45,858 nt of DNA from Brevibacterium sp. p3-SID960. Its GTDB lineage: Bacteria > Actinomycetota > Actinomycetes > Actinomycetales > Brevibacteriaceae. Under the pieces are notes generated by a model that was not told the origin of the DNA, did no database searches, and saw nothing but the letters and a program-made list of their open reading frames with translations. Positions 1 through 8,323 of the stretch are shown one piece after another; the first letter of the stretch is position 1, and every line of letters starts with the position of its first letter. The stretch spans positions 1-45,858 of the forward strand of contig NZ_JALXKS010000021.1 of assembly GCF_025144725.1 (NCBI RefSeq), in the 5' to 3' direction. A program made the position numbers and the translations under genes.

Positions 1-23
1 AGTTCCGTATCCGGAAGAGGAGG

Positions 24-314
24 TCACTTCTTGGGCGAGCCGGCAGCTGCCTTGAGCTTCGATCCGGCCGAGAGCTTCACCGAGTAGCCAGCGGGGATCT
101 GGATCTCTTCGCCGCTGCGCGGGTTGCGGCCCTTGCGAGCTGCACGCTCGGTGCGCTCAACGGACAGCCAGCCCGGGATGGTCAGCTTGTCGCCGTTCTT
201 GACGACCTCGCTGAACGACTCGAACACACCGTCGAGGACGTCCGACACCTGCTTCTGGGTCAGATCGGTCTTCTCGGCAACCTCGGAAACGAGTTCACTG
301 CGGTTCTTAGCCAT
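24..314 (-). CDS. hup: HU family DNA-binding protein
   Basis: Nucleoid-associated HU protein of 96 residues; dimers bind and bend DNA. The frame opens 13 codons earlier, but the start at 314 (MAKNRSEL) is preceded by a near-perfect GGAGG ribosome binding site, and the extra residues do not match the family. Visible HU hallmarks are the N-terminal helical dimerisation part (LVSEVAEKTDLTQKQV) and the beta-arm GRNPRSGEEIQIPA that inserts into the minor groove. The tail is short and lysine-rich (SKLKAAAGSPKK), without the long basic repeat extension of mycobacterial HupB. It lies 60 bp downstream of rpsN on the same strand and may be cotranscribed with the ribosomal genes. Confidence 0.95.
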   Translation of the reverse strand: MAKNRSELVSEVAEKTDLTQKQVSDVLDGVFESFSEVVKNGDKLTIPGWLSVERTERAARKGRNPRSGEEIQIPAGYSVKLSAGSKLKAAAGSPKK

Positions 315-374
315 AAGGTTGTCCTCCTTCAGGACATAGGTCGGTTGATTCACCGATACCGAACTTACCAGAGA

Positions 375-680
375 TTACCAGCTCGACTTGGTAACTCCGG
401 GCAGTTCTCCGCGATGTGCCATCTCACGGAAGCGCACACGGGACAGTCCGAACTTGCGGAGGTAGCCGCGCGGACGACCGTCGACCTGGTCGCGATTGCG
501 CAGGCGGATCGGCGAGGCATCGCGCGGGAGCTTCTGCAGACCCAGGCGGGCCTCCTCGCGCTGCTCGTCGGTGGAATCAGGGTGGACAAGCTGGCGCTTG
601 AGCTCTGCGCGGCGCTCGGCGTAGCGCTCGACGATCTCAGCGCGCTGCTTGTTGCGTGCGATCTTGGACTTCTTAGCCAT
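375..680 (-). CDS. rpsN: 30S ribosomal protein S14, zinc-independent long form
   Basis: S14 of 101 residues, a protein of the 30S head. It is the long form without the CxxC...CxxC zinc knuckle; there is no cysteine in the protein. The C-terminal signature [16 protein letters not shown] followed by [21 protein letters not shown] is intact. It follows rpmG by 9 bp. In mycobacteria the cysteine-free S14, L33 and L28 paralogues form a zinc-starvation (Zur) operon, and the gene order rpmB-rpmG-rpsN here is the same. Whether a cysteine-containing S14 exists elsewhere in this genome cannot be seen from the window. Confidence 0.97.
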   Translation of the reverse strand: MAKKSKIARNKQRAEIVERYAERRAELKRQLVHPDSTDEQREEARLGLQKLPRDASPIRLRNRDQVDGRPRGYLRKFGLSRVRFREMAHRGELPGVTKSSW

Positions 681-689
681 TGTGTGCGC

Positions 690-860
690 TCAGCGCTCCT
701 CTCGGAAATCTACGTGCTTGCGGACGACGGGATCGTACTTCTTCAGCACGATGCGGTCCGGGTTGTTGCGGCGGTTCTTGCGGGTGACGTAGGTGTAGCC
801 CGTGCCGGCAGTGGACTTGAGCTTGATGATCGGACGGATGTCCTTGGTCTTTGCTGCCAT
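690..860 (-). CDS. rpmG: 50S ribosomal protein L33, cysteine-free form
   Basis: Small ribosomal protein of 56 residues. The translation begins [20 protein letters not shown] and ends KHVDFREER, with [17 protein letters not shown] in between, which is diagnostic of L33. None of the four zinc-binding cysteines of the C+ form is present. Its ATG shares one base with the rpmB stop (TGATG), so the two are probably translationally coupled. It lies 9 bp upstream of rpsN. Confidence 0.97.
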   Translation of the reverse strand: MAAKTKDIRPIIKLKSTAGTGYTYVTRKNRRNNPDRIVLKKYDPVVRKHVDFREER

Positions 861-1096
861 CAGAGCTTCACTCCCTTAGCAATGAGTTCGGTCACCACAG
901 CGTCGATGCCGCGTGCGTCGATGACCTTCATGCCCTTGGCGGACACATTGAGGGTCACGGTCTTGCGCAGCGAGGGCACGTAGTAGCGCTTCTTCTGAAT
1001 GTTCGGGTTGAACCGGCGCTTGGTGCGGCGGTTCGAGTGGGACACATTGTGTCCGAAACCGGGAACTGCTCCGGTCACCTGGCAGGTTGCTGCCAT
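860..1096 (-). CDS. rpmB: 50S ribosomal protein L28, C- form
   Basis: L28 of 78 residues, first gene of the ribosomal cluster. The N-terminus [20 protein letters not shown] shows the family CxxxG-GxxNxVSHSxRRT pattern, but the second cysteine of the zinc form (CxxC) is Thr and the C-terminal CxxC is absent, so this is the zinc-independent type (compare mycobacterial RpmB2). The start at 1096 is supported by a GGAGGAGA ribosome binding site just upstream; the open frame extends to 1237 but that part is not conserved. The 471 bp upstream are non-coding and must hold the operon promoter. Confidence 0.96.
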   Translation of the reverse strand: MAATCQVTGAVPGFGHNVSHSNRRTKRRFNPNIQKKRYYVPSLRKTVTLNVSAKGMKVIDARGIDAVVTELIAKGVKL

Positions 1097-1567
1097 TTCT
1101 CTCCTCCAGTTCACTTGAGCGGCGGAATCCGCTGCGCCGTGCGGGCGCGGGGGCGGGTTCGCCGAAGACATCAACACATCGTCGTCACCGGTGCTGCATT
1201 CCAGATGCACCGCCTGCGCAGTCAGACCGGTGCACACCCGTGGAACGCACTGCGGTGGCGTGAATGAAACCCCGGTGAAGGGTTTGTGTACGCCGCTTGA
1301 GCGGCGTGATGTCTCACCAGCGCTGAAGCCGTTGAGGCCTGTGAGAGAGGGCCGAAGCTATCGTGCAGCGCTCAATGAGCACGATCATCAGGACAGCGGT
1401 GCTGTCTGACGAGTCAACAAGAGAACATCTTACTGATGCGCGCGCGTCGCAGGCAAATTCAGTTGAACTCGATAGTAGCCTCTGCCAATGTATATGGACA
1501 TGGACAGTGTTCGCATGTGCGAGGATGCTGCATCCGGTGCACGCAGGCGTGATTCGAAGGGCCGGCG
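1097..1567. other. Long divergent intergenic region upstream of rpmB and the 1568 gene
   Basis: About 470 bp with no convincing gene; the open frames here have shadow-like composition. It must carry the rpmB operon promoter (minus) and the promoter of the 1568 gene (plus). A site at 1376-1390 (TGAGCACGATCATCA) matches 10 of 15 positions of the Streptomyces Zur box as I remember it, but it is far from rpmB (about 280 bp) and imperfect, so it is only a weak candidate. A TATA-containing stretch near 1487-1496 could serve the plus-strand gene. No RNA gene was recognised. Confidence 0.4.
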
Positions 1568-2749
1568 ATGACCGGGCCGGCCATCCCGCCACGCCCCGAA
1601 GGCTCACCCCAGAGCCCGCCTCCGTCGCCCGCTCCCGAGGCGCCGCGCACCGACCCTGCTGAACCCACCCCCCAGTCGGCGCGCCCGCGCATCCGCCCGG
1701 CGCAGAGCGAGAAGTGGGATCGCGAACCCGAGCCGAGCTCGCCTGTCAGCGGGCCAGCCGTTGCTCCCGCCTCCGGCGCGGCGACCAGCACCCCTGGGCC
1801 GGGGGCCGGTGCGCACGCCGGTTTGCCGCAGGGCTACTGGTCCAGCCCGGCCGGGCAGCTGTACTACCGGGCCGCTGACGGCCAGGACTACTACCAGGCC
1901 TCGGATGGGAAGTTCTATCCGGTGGCCGCGCTGCTGGCCCAGCAGCCGGCAGGCACTGCGGCAGGGGCGGCCGCAGCCGCACACACGCCGCCGCCGGCCA
2001 AGACCGGGCCCGCCGAGGCAGCAGCCGGCCTCCCTGCGCCTGGGGCCTCAGCTGCCGATGACCGTTCGACCTATTACGAGTACATCGCCGCCCATACCGG
2101 CGAGCAGCGCATCGCGCAGGACGGCTCCCCGGCAGGACCGCCCGATCCTGCCGGTTCGCGCAATCCCGCCGGCCCACCGGGACCGCATCGTCGCCGGCGC
2201 ACCGGCATGACCGTCGTCGCGGCGATCGCTGCGACCGTGCTCGTCGCCGTCGCCGTGTTCCTCGGACTGCCGCTGCTCGGCCCGAATGAGGACCTCAAAC
2301 CGTCCGATGAGCCCAGTGCCGAAGACACCGACGGCACCGGCGGCACCGGCGGCGGTGAGACGTCGGTTCCGGCTGCCGAGCAGCTCAAGGAGTTGGCGCG
2401 GAATGACCACGCGGCCGTCGCCTCGAAACTCGACGGGCACTGGGTGGTGCAGCTGAGCGCCAAGCAGGTGGGCCTGACGACCGAGCAGCAGACGTGGACC
2501 GATGAGGCGATCCTGGAGGAGTTCGAGACGCTGCGCGCCCAGCATCCGGAGGCGCTGCTGCTCAACAGCTCGCAGTGGTCGAGCTTCCGGCTCGAGGACT
2601 ACTGGATCACCGTGCTCAACGAGCCCTATGACGACCCGGAAGCCGCACTGGCCAAATGCCGAGAGCTCGGCATCGACCGCGACAACTGCTTCGCCAAGAA
2701 GATCTCCTCCACCGAAGGCCCCGAGGGCACGACGAAGCTGAACCCCTGA
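1568..2749 (+). CDS. Proline-rich single-pass membrane protein of unknown function
   Basis: A 393-residue protein with three parts. Residues 1-210 are a low-complexity Pro/Ala/Gly-rich segment with tyrosine-rich islands (GYWSSPAGQLYYRAADGQDYYQ), probably cytoplasmic and disordered. About 213-236 is one membrane span preceded by HRRRR, which by the positive-inside rule puts the N-terminus inside. The rest is an acidic Gly/Thr linker and an extracytoplasmic domain (about 285-393) with DGHWVVQLSAKQVGL and paired cysteines (AKCRELGIDRDNCFAKK), reminiscent of the ligand-like external domains of actinobacterial membrane proteins. I cannot name a family. It stands alone, divergent from rpmB and convergent with the E2 gene. 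Confidence 0.75.
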   Translation: MTGPAIPPRPEGSPQSPPPSPAPEAPRTDPAEPTPQSARPRIRPAQSEKWDREPEPSSPVSGPAVAPASGAATSTPGPGAGAHAGLPQGYWSSPAGQLYYRAADGQDYYQASDGKFYPVAALLAQQPAGTAAGAAAAAHTPPPAKTGPAEAAAGLPAPGASAADDRSTYYEYIAAHTGEQRIAQDGSPAGPPDPAGSRNPAGPPGPHRRRRTGMTVVAAIAATVLVAVAVFLGLPLLGPNEDLKPSDEPSAEDTDGTGGTGGGETSVPAAEQLKELARNDHAAVASKLDGHWVVQLSAKQVGLTTEQQTWTDEAILEEFETLRAQHPEALLLNSSQWSSFRLEDYWITVLNEPYDDPEAALAKCRELGIDRDNCFAKKISSTEGPEGTTKLNP

Positions 2750-2793
2750 GCCTCCCTGTCCCCCGGGCACCCTGAGCCTCCCTGTCCCCCGGG
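2744..2793 (+). repeat. Two-copy 26-bp tandem repeat overlapping a stop codon
   Basis: A 24-bp unit beginning CCCTGAGCCTCCCTGTCCCC occurs at 2744-2767 and identically at 2770-2793 (period 26). The first copy contains the TGA stop of the preceding gene, so the duplication adds a second stop-containing unit in the 3' untranslated region. Confidence 0.85.
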
Positions 2794-2819
2794 GTTGACC
2801 GGCAGGCGCCTGCACACGG

Positions 2820-2855
2820 CAGCGGGCTCGCCCCGGAAAGGGAACGAGCCCGCTG
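2820..2855. terminator. Probable bidirectional terminator hairpin
   Basis: A perfect 11-bp stem: CAGCGGGCTCG at 2820-2830 and its reverse complement at 2845-2855 around a 14-nt loop. It lies between the convergent 1568 gene and the E2 gene. No strong T-run follows on either strand, as is common in high-GC actinobacteria. Confidence 0.7.
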
Positions 2856-2877
2856 TGTCAGTGCAGAGTCACCGCAC

Positions 2878-4287
2878 TCACATGAGCATGAGAGCCGGGT
2901 CCTCGAGCGCACGGCCGACGTCGGCAAGGAACTTCGAGATGACCTCGCCGTCGACGAGCCGGTGATCCGCTGAGACCGCCAGCGTTGTGATATCGCGGGC
3001 GACGATCTCATCGTCGACGACCCATGGGCGCTTGCGGACCTGGCCGAAGGCCAGGATCGCCGCCTCTCCCGGGTTGATGATCGGGGTGCCGGCGTCGACG
3101 CCGAACACGCCGACGTTGGTGATGGTGATCGTGCCGCCGGCCTGATCGGCCGGTGCCGTCTTGCCGGCCCGCGCGGTTGCGGTCAGCTCGCCGAGTTCGA
3201 GGGCCAGGTCGCGCAGTCCCATCGCGTGAGCGCCCTTGATGTTGGGCACGATGAGTCCGCGCGGGGTGGCCGCGGCGATACCGAGGTTGACGTAGTGCTT
3301 GACGACGATGTCATCACCGTCGAAGCACGAGTTGATCCGCGGGTTGCGCAGCGCAGCCCAGCACACGGCCTTGGCGACGATGAGCAGCGGGGAGACGCGC
3401 ACGTCTTCACCGAGCTGCTTCTTCGTCTTTAGCCGCTTGACCAGCTCCATCATCGCGGTGACGTCGACGTCGAGGAACTCGGTGACGTGCGGTGCGGAGA
3501 AGGCCGAGTCGACCATCGCCTGGGCCATGAACTTCGTGACGCCCTTGAACGGGATCCGCTCCTCGGTTCCGGTCGCCGCCTGCTGGCCGGCAGCCGGCGC
3601 CGAGGAGGTCGCCGGCTGGGCAGCCGAGCCGCCGGATTCGATGTGGCTCAGCAGGTCCTCGCGGGTGACTTCTCCGCGCGCACCTGTCGGGGTGACGTCG
3701 AGCAGGTCGACGCCCTTGGTCTTGGCCAGCTTGCGCACCGGCGGCTTGGCGAGCACCTTCGGGCGCTCTGCACCAGTGCCGCCGGGCTGCTCCTGCGGTG
3801 CGGCGTCGGCCGGCTGTCCCGGCTCTTCCTGCACCTCGGGCACCTCGCGGGCCGGCGCCTCGGTCTGGGCGGCCTTGGCCGCCTGAGCCTTGCGCGGGCG
3901 GCGCTTCGACGAGTCGGCGCGCACACCGTAGCCCACCAGGTTCGGCCCGGCGCTGCCATCGGCGGAGTCACCGGAGGATTTCTCAGCCTGGCCGCTCTCG
4001 GCCCGCTCGCCGGCTGCACCGGCGTCGGATCCGCCGGCGGCACCGGAGCCGTCACCGTCGAACTCGATGATCGGGGTGCCGACCTCGACGGTCTGGCCTT
4101 CCTCGACGAGGAGAGCGGAGATGGTCCCGGCCTGTGGGCTGGGCAGTTCGACAAGCGACTTGGCGGTCTCGATCTCCACGAGGATCTGGTTGACGGTGAC
4201 AGCGTCGCCGACTGCCACCTTCCACGAGACGATATCGGCTTCGGTCAGGCCTTCGCCGACGTCGGGGAGGTTGAAGAGGTTCGACAT
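2878..4287 (-). CDS. bkdC: 2-oxoacid dehydrogenase E2 (dihydrolipoamide acyltransferase)
   Basis: E2 core of a 2-oxoacid dehydrogenase complex, 469 residues. Residues 1-77 are a single lipoyl domain with the lipoylated lysine in ETAKS (K43). About 80-175 is an Ala/Gly/Glu-rich flexible linker. About 175-215 is the E3/E1-binding domain (PPVRKLAKTKGVDLLDV). From about 240 to the end is the acyltransferase domain, with the catalytic SADHRLVDG (His near 442, Asp four residues later). It follows the E1 beta gene by 8 bp with an AAGGA ribosome binding site. Actinobacteria usually run pyruvate dehydrogenase with homodimeric AceE, so a branched-chain 2-oxoacid substrate is the likelier reading; a pyruvate role (pdhC) cannot be excluded. 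Confidence 0.9.
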   Translation of the reverse strand: MSNLFNLPDVGEGLTEADIVSWKVAVGDAVTVNQILVEIETAKSLVELPSPQAGTISALLVEEGQTVEVGTPIIEFDGDGSGAAGGSDAGAAGERAESGQAEKSSGDSADGSAGPNLVGYGVRADSSKRRPRKAQAAKAAQTEAPAREVPEVQEEPGQPADAAPQEQPGGTGAERPKVLAKPPVRKLAKTKGVDLLDVTPTGARGEVTREDLLSHIESGGSAAQPATSSAPAAGQQAATGTEERIPFKGVTKFMAQAMVDSAFSAPHVTEFLDVDVTAMMELVKRLKTKKQLGEDVRVSPLLIVAKAVCWAALRNPRINSCFDGDDIVVKHYVNLGIAAATPRGLIVPNIKGAHAMGLRDLALELGELTATARAGKTAPADQAGGTITITNVGVFGVDAGTPIINPGEAAILAFGQVRKRPWVVDDEIVARDITTLAVSADHRLVDGEVISKFLADVGRALEDPALMLM

Positions 4288-4295
4288 GCAGGTCC

Positions 4296-5270
4296 TTAGT
4301 AGGCGAGGGCGCGATCGACACCGTCGAGGATGCGATCGAGGTCAGGCAGGTAGTGGTGCTCGAGCTTCGAACCCGGGTACGGGGTGTGGAATCCGCCGAC
4401 CCGCAGCACAGGCGCTTCGAGGTGGAAGAAGCAGCGTTCGGTGATCCGGGCTGCGATCTCCGATCCCAGGCCCAGGAACACGGGGGCCTCGTGCGCGATG
4501 ACGAGCCGGCCGGTCTTCTTCACCGAGGCTTCGATGGTGTCGAAGTCGATCGGGTTGAGCGAGCGCAGGTCGATGAGCTCGATGCTCGTGCCCTCCTCGG
4601 CCGCGGCGGCAACCGCGTCGGCGGCCGGCGGCATGAGCGGGCCGTAGGAGACGAGCGTGACGTCGGCGCCCTCGGTGACCACCTGGGCGGAGTGCACGTC
4701 GAGACCGCGGTTGTCCATGTCGACGTCCCCGCGCATCCAGTAGCGGCGCTTGGGTTCGAAGTACATGACCGGGTCCGGGCTCTTGATGGCCTCCTGGATC
4801 ATCCAGTACGCATCATGTGGCGTCGACGGCGAGATGATCCGCAGGCCGGCATGGTGAGCGAAGACGGCCTCAGGGCTTTCGGAGTGGTGCTCCGGTGAGC
4901 CGATGCCGCCGCCGTAGGGCACGCGGATGACGACCGGGACGTTCTCCTGACCCAGGGTCCGGTTGTGCAGCTTCGCCAGCTGGGTGACGATCTGGTCGTA
5001 TGCCGGGAAGATGAAGGCATCGAACTGGATCTCGACGACCGGGCGGTAGCCGCGCACGGCCATGCCGATCGAGGTGCCGACGATGCCGGACTCGGCCAGC
5101 GGCGAGTCGATGACCCGATGCTCGCCGAAGTCCTTCTGCAGTCCCTCGGTGACGCGGAAGACGCCGCCGAGCTTTCCGATGTCCTCACCGATGAGGACGA
5201 CCTTCGGGTCGTCCTCCATCGCCTTGCGCAGGCCCGCGGTGATCGCTTTGGACAGCGCCAGAGTCGTCAT
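4296..5270 (-). CDS. bkdB: 2-oxoacid dehydrogenase E1 beta subunit
   Basis: Transketolase-like beta subunit (324 residues) that pairs with the E1 alpha subunit to decarboxylate a 2-oxoacid using thiamine diphosphate. Visible family features are IGEDIGKLGGVFRVTEGL, DSPLAESGIVGTSIGMA with the conserved Glu, EIQFDAFIFPAYDQIVTQ, and YGGGIGSPEHHSESPEA; the C-terminal half (about 200-320) is the transketolase C domain (VLRVGGFHTPYP). Its ATG abuts the alpha stop codon with no gap (TAA-ATG), indicating tight coupling. Often annotated pdhB; the branched-chain assignment rests on the operon type, not on a substrate-specific residue I can point to. Confidence 0.9.
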   Translation of the reverse strand: MTTLALSKAITAGLRKAMEDDPKVVLIGEDIGKLGGVFRVTEGLQKDFGEHRVIDSPLAESGIVGTSIGMAVRGYRPVVEIQFDAFIFPAYDQIVTQLAKLHNRTLGQENVPVVIRVPYGGGIGSPEHHSESPEAVFAHHAGLRIISPSTPHDAYWMIQEAIKSPDPVMYFEPKRRYWMRGDVDMDNRGLDVHSAQVVTEGADVTLVSYGPLMPPAADAVAAAAEEGTSIELIDLRSLNPIDFDTIEASVKKTGRLVIAHEAPVFLGLGSEIAARITERCFFHLEAPVLRVGGFHTPYPGSKLEHHYLPDLDRILDGVDRALAY

Positions 5271-6425
5271 TTACCGCGCTCCTTCAGCTGTCTCAGCGAA
5301 CGAGTCGAGGTAGTCGAGGTAGGCTGCCTTCTCCTCTTCGATGAGCGGGTGCGGGTCGTCGAAGACGTTGTCGAAGATCTCCGAGACGTCCGGCTCGACC
5401 ATCGACACGCAGGCCTGACGGATGCGGGCGGCCAGCGCGTCGGCTTCCTCGTCGACAGAGGTGAAGAAGTCCTCCCCGGTATCGGTCTCGTTCTCCAGGT
5501 AGATGCGCAGGCGCTTGATCGGATCCTTGGCCTTCCACTCCTCGGTGACCGCGTCGTCGCGGTACTTCGTCGGGTCGTCAGCCGTGGTGTGAGCGCCCAT
5601 CCGGTAGGTGTAGGCCTCGATGAGCATCGGGCCGTGGCCGGCGCGCACGCTGTCGAGCGAGGCACGCGAGACGGCGTACATCGCGATCGGGTCGTTGCCG
5701 TCGACGCGCACGCCGGGCACACCGAAGCCCTGACCGCGAGTGTAGAGCGGAGCCGAGGTCTGCACGTTGGTCGGCTCCGAGATCGCCCACTGGTTGTTCT
5801 GGCAGAAGAAGAGCACCGGTGCGTTGAAAGCGCCGGCGAAAGTCAACGCCTCGGACACATCGCCCTGGCTGGTCGCACCGTCACCGAAGCAGGCGATGGA
5901 CACGGCATCGCGCTCCAGGTCGCCGGTGCCCACGTCGCCGTCCATCTGGATGCCCATGGCGTAGCCGGTGGCGTGCAGGGTCTGAGAGCCGATGACGATC
6001 GTGTAGGAGTGGAAGCGCAGCGCTTGCGGATCCCAGCCGGAGTGGTTCTGGCCGCGGAACATGCCCAGCAGGGTCTCCGGCGGCACGCCACGGCACCATG
6101 CGAGGCCGTGCTCGCGGTAGGTCGGGAAGACGAAGTCCTGCGGGCGGCTGGCCCGGCCCATGCCGATCTGCGCGGCCTCCTGGCCGAGCAGCGGGGCCCA
6201 CAGGCCGAGCTGTCCCTGGCGCTGCAGGGCATTGCCCTCAGCGTCGACGCGGCGCACGAGCACCATGTCCTTGTAGAAACCGCGCAGGTCCTCGTCGGTG
6301 AGCTCTGCGGCGAAAGCGTCGTATTCTCCCGAGCTGACACGCTCGCCTTCGGGAGTCAGCATCTGAATCATTCGCGGGCCCGACCCAATATCAGGGCTGG
6401 CGCCCTGCGCAATATTCGATGTCAT
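5271..6425 (-). CDS. bkdA: 2-oxoacid dehydrogenase E1 alpha subunit
   Basis: First gene of the operon, 384 residues, thiamine-diphosphate-binding alpha subunit. The ThDP/Mg motif is intact (GDGATSQGDVSEA ... NNQWAIS), as are the active-site loop region RMGAHTTADDPTKYR and FPTYREHGLAWCRG. The N-terminal 40 residues (PRMIQMLTPEGERV) match the family that databases commonly call pyruvate dehydrogenase (acetyl-transferring) alpha, pdhA, as well as BkdA. The start is supported by an AGGAG site 7 bp upstream. No E3 gene (dihydrolipoamide dehydrogenase) is in the window, so a shared lpd elsewhere must complete the complex. Confidence 0.9.
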   Translation of the reverse strand: MTSNIAQGASPDIGSGPRMIQMLTPEGERVSSGEYDAFAAELTDEDLRGFYKDMVLVRRVDAEGNALQRQGQLGLWAPLLGQEAAQIGMGRASRPQDFVFPTYREHGLAWCRGVPPETLLGMFRGQNHSGWDPQALRFHSYTIVIGSQTLHATGYAMGIQMDGDVGTGDLERDAVSIACFGDGATSQGDVSEALTFAGAFNAPVLFFCQNNQWAISEPTNVQTSAPLYTRGQGFGVPGVRVDGNDPIAMYAVSRASLDSVRAGHGPMLIEAYTYRMGAHTTADDPTKYRDDAVTEEWKAKDPIKRLRIYLENETDTGEDFFTSVDEEADALAARIRQACVSMVEPDVSEIFDNVFDDPHPLIEEEKAAYLDYLDSFAETAEGAR

Positions 6426-6774
6426 GGCGTTCTCCTAACGTCGTGGCCGCTGACCGAGTTCGTCGGTGAAGCGGTCCGAACCAGTGGGGTCGGCGCGGTT
6501 GTGCACCCAGCCCCGGCAGTGAGACATTTCACAATGTGGTCACACACTAACGGATTCGTCTGGTGTGCGCCAAGCTGACGGATTGTCTCGAATGGGTTTC
6601 CTGAAGCGGTGGTGCGGGCCGTGCACCGACCTGCTTCCAGCGTAGGGTCATCACCGCGTCCCTGGTAGGCCGCCGCCGAGGTGGGGCTGGGTTTTTGACG
6701 TTGGCGAACAATTGCTTGGACACCCGACTAAATGCCGGCTGCGAACCTTCCGGGAAGCATCTCTGCCATGTGTG
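6426..6774. other. Intergenic region upstream of the 2-oxoacid dehydrogenase operon
   Basis: About 350 bp with no gene. It should contain the operon promoter (minus strand). A short inverted repeat, CACA-A-TGTG at 6530-6538, is flanked by outer half-sites GTGAGAC and GTCACAC and could be a binding site for a BkdR/Lrp-type regulator; that is inference. A small hairpin (CTTCC-G-GGAAG) lies near 6745, just past the end of the hydrolase gene. Confidence 0.35.
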
Positions 6775-8298
6775 TCAATACTGCTTGCGTGTGCCCTTGT
6801 AGGAGTATCGGGCGGTGGTCGTGCCGGCGAAGAATCCGGCGGCGCTGCCGGTGGCCCAGGCCTCGACGCTCGGGTCTCCGGAGGCGAGGAGCTTCGCCAT
6901 GCTCTCGGTGTACAGGGTTCCGTTGTGGGCGAATCCGGGGCTGGCGAGCGCGGTGTCGATCTGCGCATCGGTCTTGCCGTCGAACATCGGGTGATCGCGC
7001 AGCGCCTCGTAGTCGAGTTCGACCCGGGCCGTCGTCCTGTCCTGTCCGGCCGGGTTGTCGGTGCCGTCGAGGGTCGGCACGATGTCCTGGGCGTGTTCGA
7101 GGGAGAGCACCTCGATGCCGTCGGGGATGTCGAAGTCCCCGACCGGACTGCCGGTGGTCATGACGGCGGTGACGTTGACCCGTTTGCGGAACTCCGGGTC
7201 GGCGGCGAGGCTGGCAGCGGTCATGCCGCCTTGGGAGAACCCGGTGATCATCACCTCGTCCCCCGGTGGGATGCCGGCATCCTGGATCGCCTGCCGCACG
7301 GTTTCGCGCATGACGCTGTCGTGACCGGCTGCGGTTTCGACGTTCGTGGTCATATCCGTGCCGTTGCGGCTGGGGTCAGCGCTCCAATCGGTGGTGGCCG
7401 GGACGTAGACGATCCAGCGGGTGACGCCGTCGGCGTCGACGATCTGCTCGATCTGCACATCACCGTTGTCCTTGCCCCGGTGGGAGGCCAGGGTGCGTTC
7501 GAGCAGTTCGGTGGCGTCGTGCGGTGCGGTGGCCCGCTGCGGATCCGGCTGCCGGTGCCTGCCACCGGTGACGGTGACATCGGTGGAGTCGAACAGCCCG
7601 AACTGCCGGCCGGTCACGAGGATGAGCCCGGCGAGGTCCTCGCTCGACTGCGGCCCGGCAACAGTGCCGAGCGGGCCGGGCAGGCCGAGGAACCCGCCGA
7701 TGAAGCCGGGCAGGGCGTGTTCGATGAGCGGCTGGGCGAACTCGGGATGGTGGGCGAGCGCGGTGCCGATCCTCTCCAGCTCCCGGCCGGCGGCATCGGC
7801 GAGGACGGTGTGCCTTCCCGTGGTGATGAGGTGCACGGCTGCGCCGCCTGTCACGATGAGCGTGAGAGGGTTCGCCAGCACGGCAGCGCCGACGGCGAGC
7901 CCGACCCCGGCCCCGGTGACGACAACAGTGCGGGCCATGTGGCCGAGTGCGACACCGGCAGCGGTGGCCGCGCGGGAGAAGATCTCCTCGGCTGCCTGTT
8001 CGCTGGACCGGTAGGCAGCAGCACTGTTGCTCAACGCCCCTGCAGTCAGCAGCAGCGAACCGGCAGTCGATCCGCTGCACAGCAGGAAGTCGTTGATGCG
8101 GCCCTGCAGCTGGAGGGCCGCTGGCATCGCCAGTGGGCTGATGACGAGCCGGGAGATCGTGGCGTCCGACGCCGCGGCCGCGCGCAGCACGCCGCCAAGG
8201 TCCCCTGCGGTGGCGATGAGGACCTCGGCGATGCGGTCGAAGTCGTTGAGATGGGCGTGGATGCCGCCGGCACCTCCGCTGACCTGGATGTCGCTCAT
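6775..8298 (-). CDS. Alpha/beta hydrolase with helical WXG/LXG-like N-terminal region
   Basis: A 507-residue protein. The C-terminal half is an alpha/beta hydrolase: nucleophile elbow GFSQGG (Ser near residue 355), with an acid candidate in SLEHAQDIVPTLDG. The N-terminal 110 residues are helical and Ala-rich (ISRLVISPLAMPAALQLQG, then ALSNSAAAYRSSEQAAEE), like the helical hairpins of WXG100/LXG-type proteins. A hydrophobic Gly/Ala stretch (about 135-170) may contact membranes. The start at 8298 follows a GGAGGAG site; upstream in-frame codons belong to the preceding gene in another frame. It is the last gene of a three-gene operon whose first product also looks WXG-like, which suggests a secreted effector or lipase. 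There is no classical signal peptide. Confidence 0.7.
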   Translation of the reverse strand: MSDIQVSGGAGGIHAHLNDFDRIAEVLIATAGDLGGVLRAAAASDATISRLVISPLAMPAALQLQGRINDFLLCSGSTAGSLLLTAGALSNSAAAYRSSEQAAEEIFSRAATAAGVALGHMARTVVVTGAGVGLAVGAAVLANPLTLIVTGGAAVHLITTGRHTVLADAAGRELERIGTALAHHPEFAQPLIEHALPGFIGGFLGLPGPLGTVAGPQSSEDLAGLILVTGRQFGLFDSTDVTVTGGRHRQPDPQRATAPHDATELLERTLASHRGKDNGDVQIEQIVDADGVTRWIVYVPATTDWSADPSRNGTDMTTNVETAAGHDSVMRETVRQAIQDAGIPPGDEVMITGFSQGGMTAASLAADPEFRKRVNVTAVMTTGSPVGDFDIPDGIEVLSLEHAQDIVPTLDGTDNPAGQDRTTARVELDYEALRDHPMFDGKTDAQIDTALASPGFAHNGTLYTESMAKLLASGDPSVEAWATGSAAGFFAGTTTARYSYKGTRKQY

Positions 8299-8323
8299 CA
8301 CTGGATCTCCTCCTCGTCGACTG

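Noticed and set aside
1376..1390. Zur box controlling the ribosomal cluster
   Set aside because: Only 10 of 15 positions match, symmetry is poor and it lies about 280 bp from rpmB. Mentioned as weak, not annotated as a site.
4965..6578. A 537-codon plus-strand frame across the E1 beta and E1 alpha genes
   Set aside because: It is fully antisense to two clear enzyme genes with intact motifs; composition is typical of a reverse shadow.
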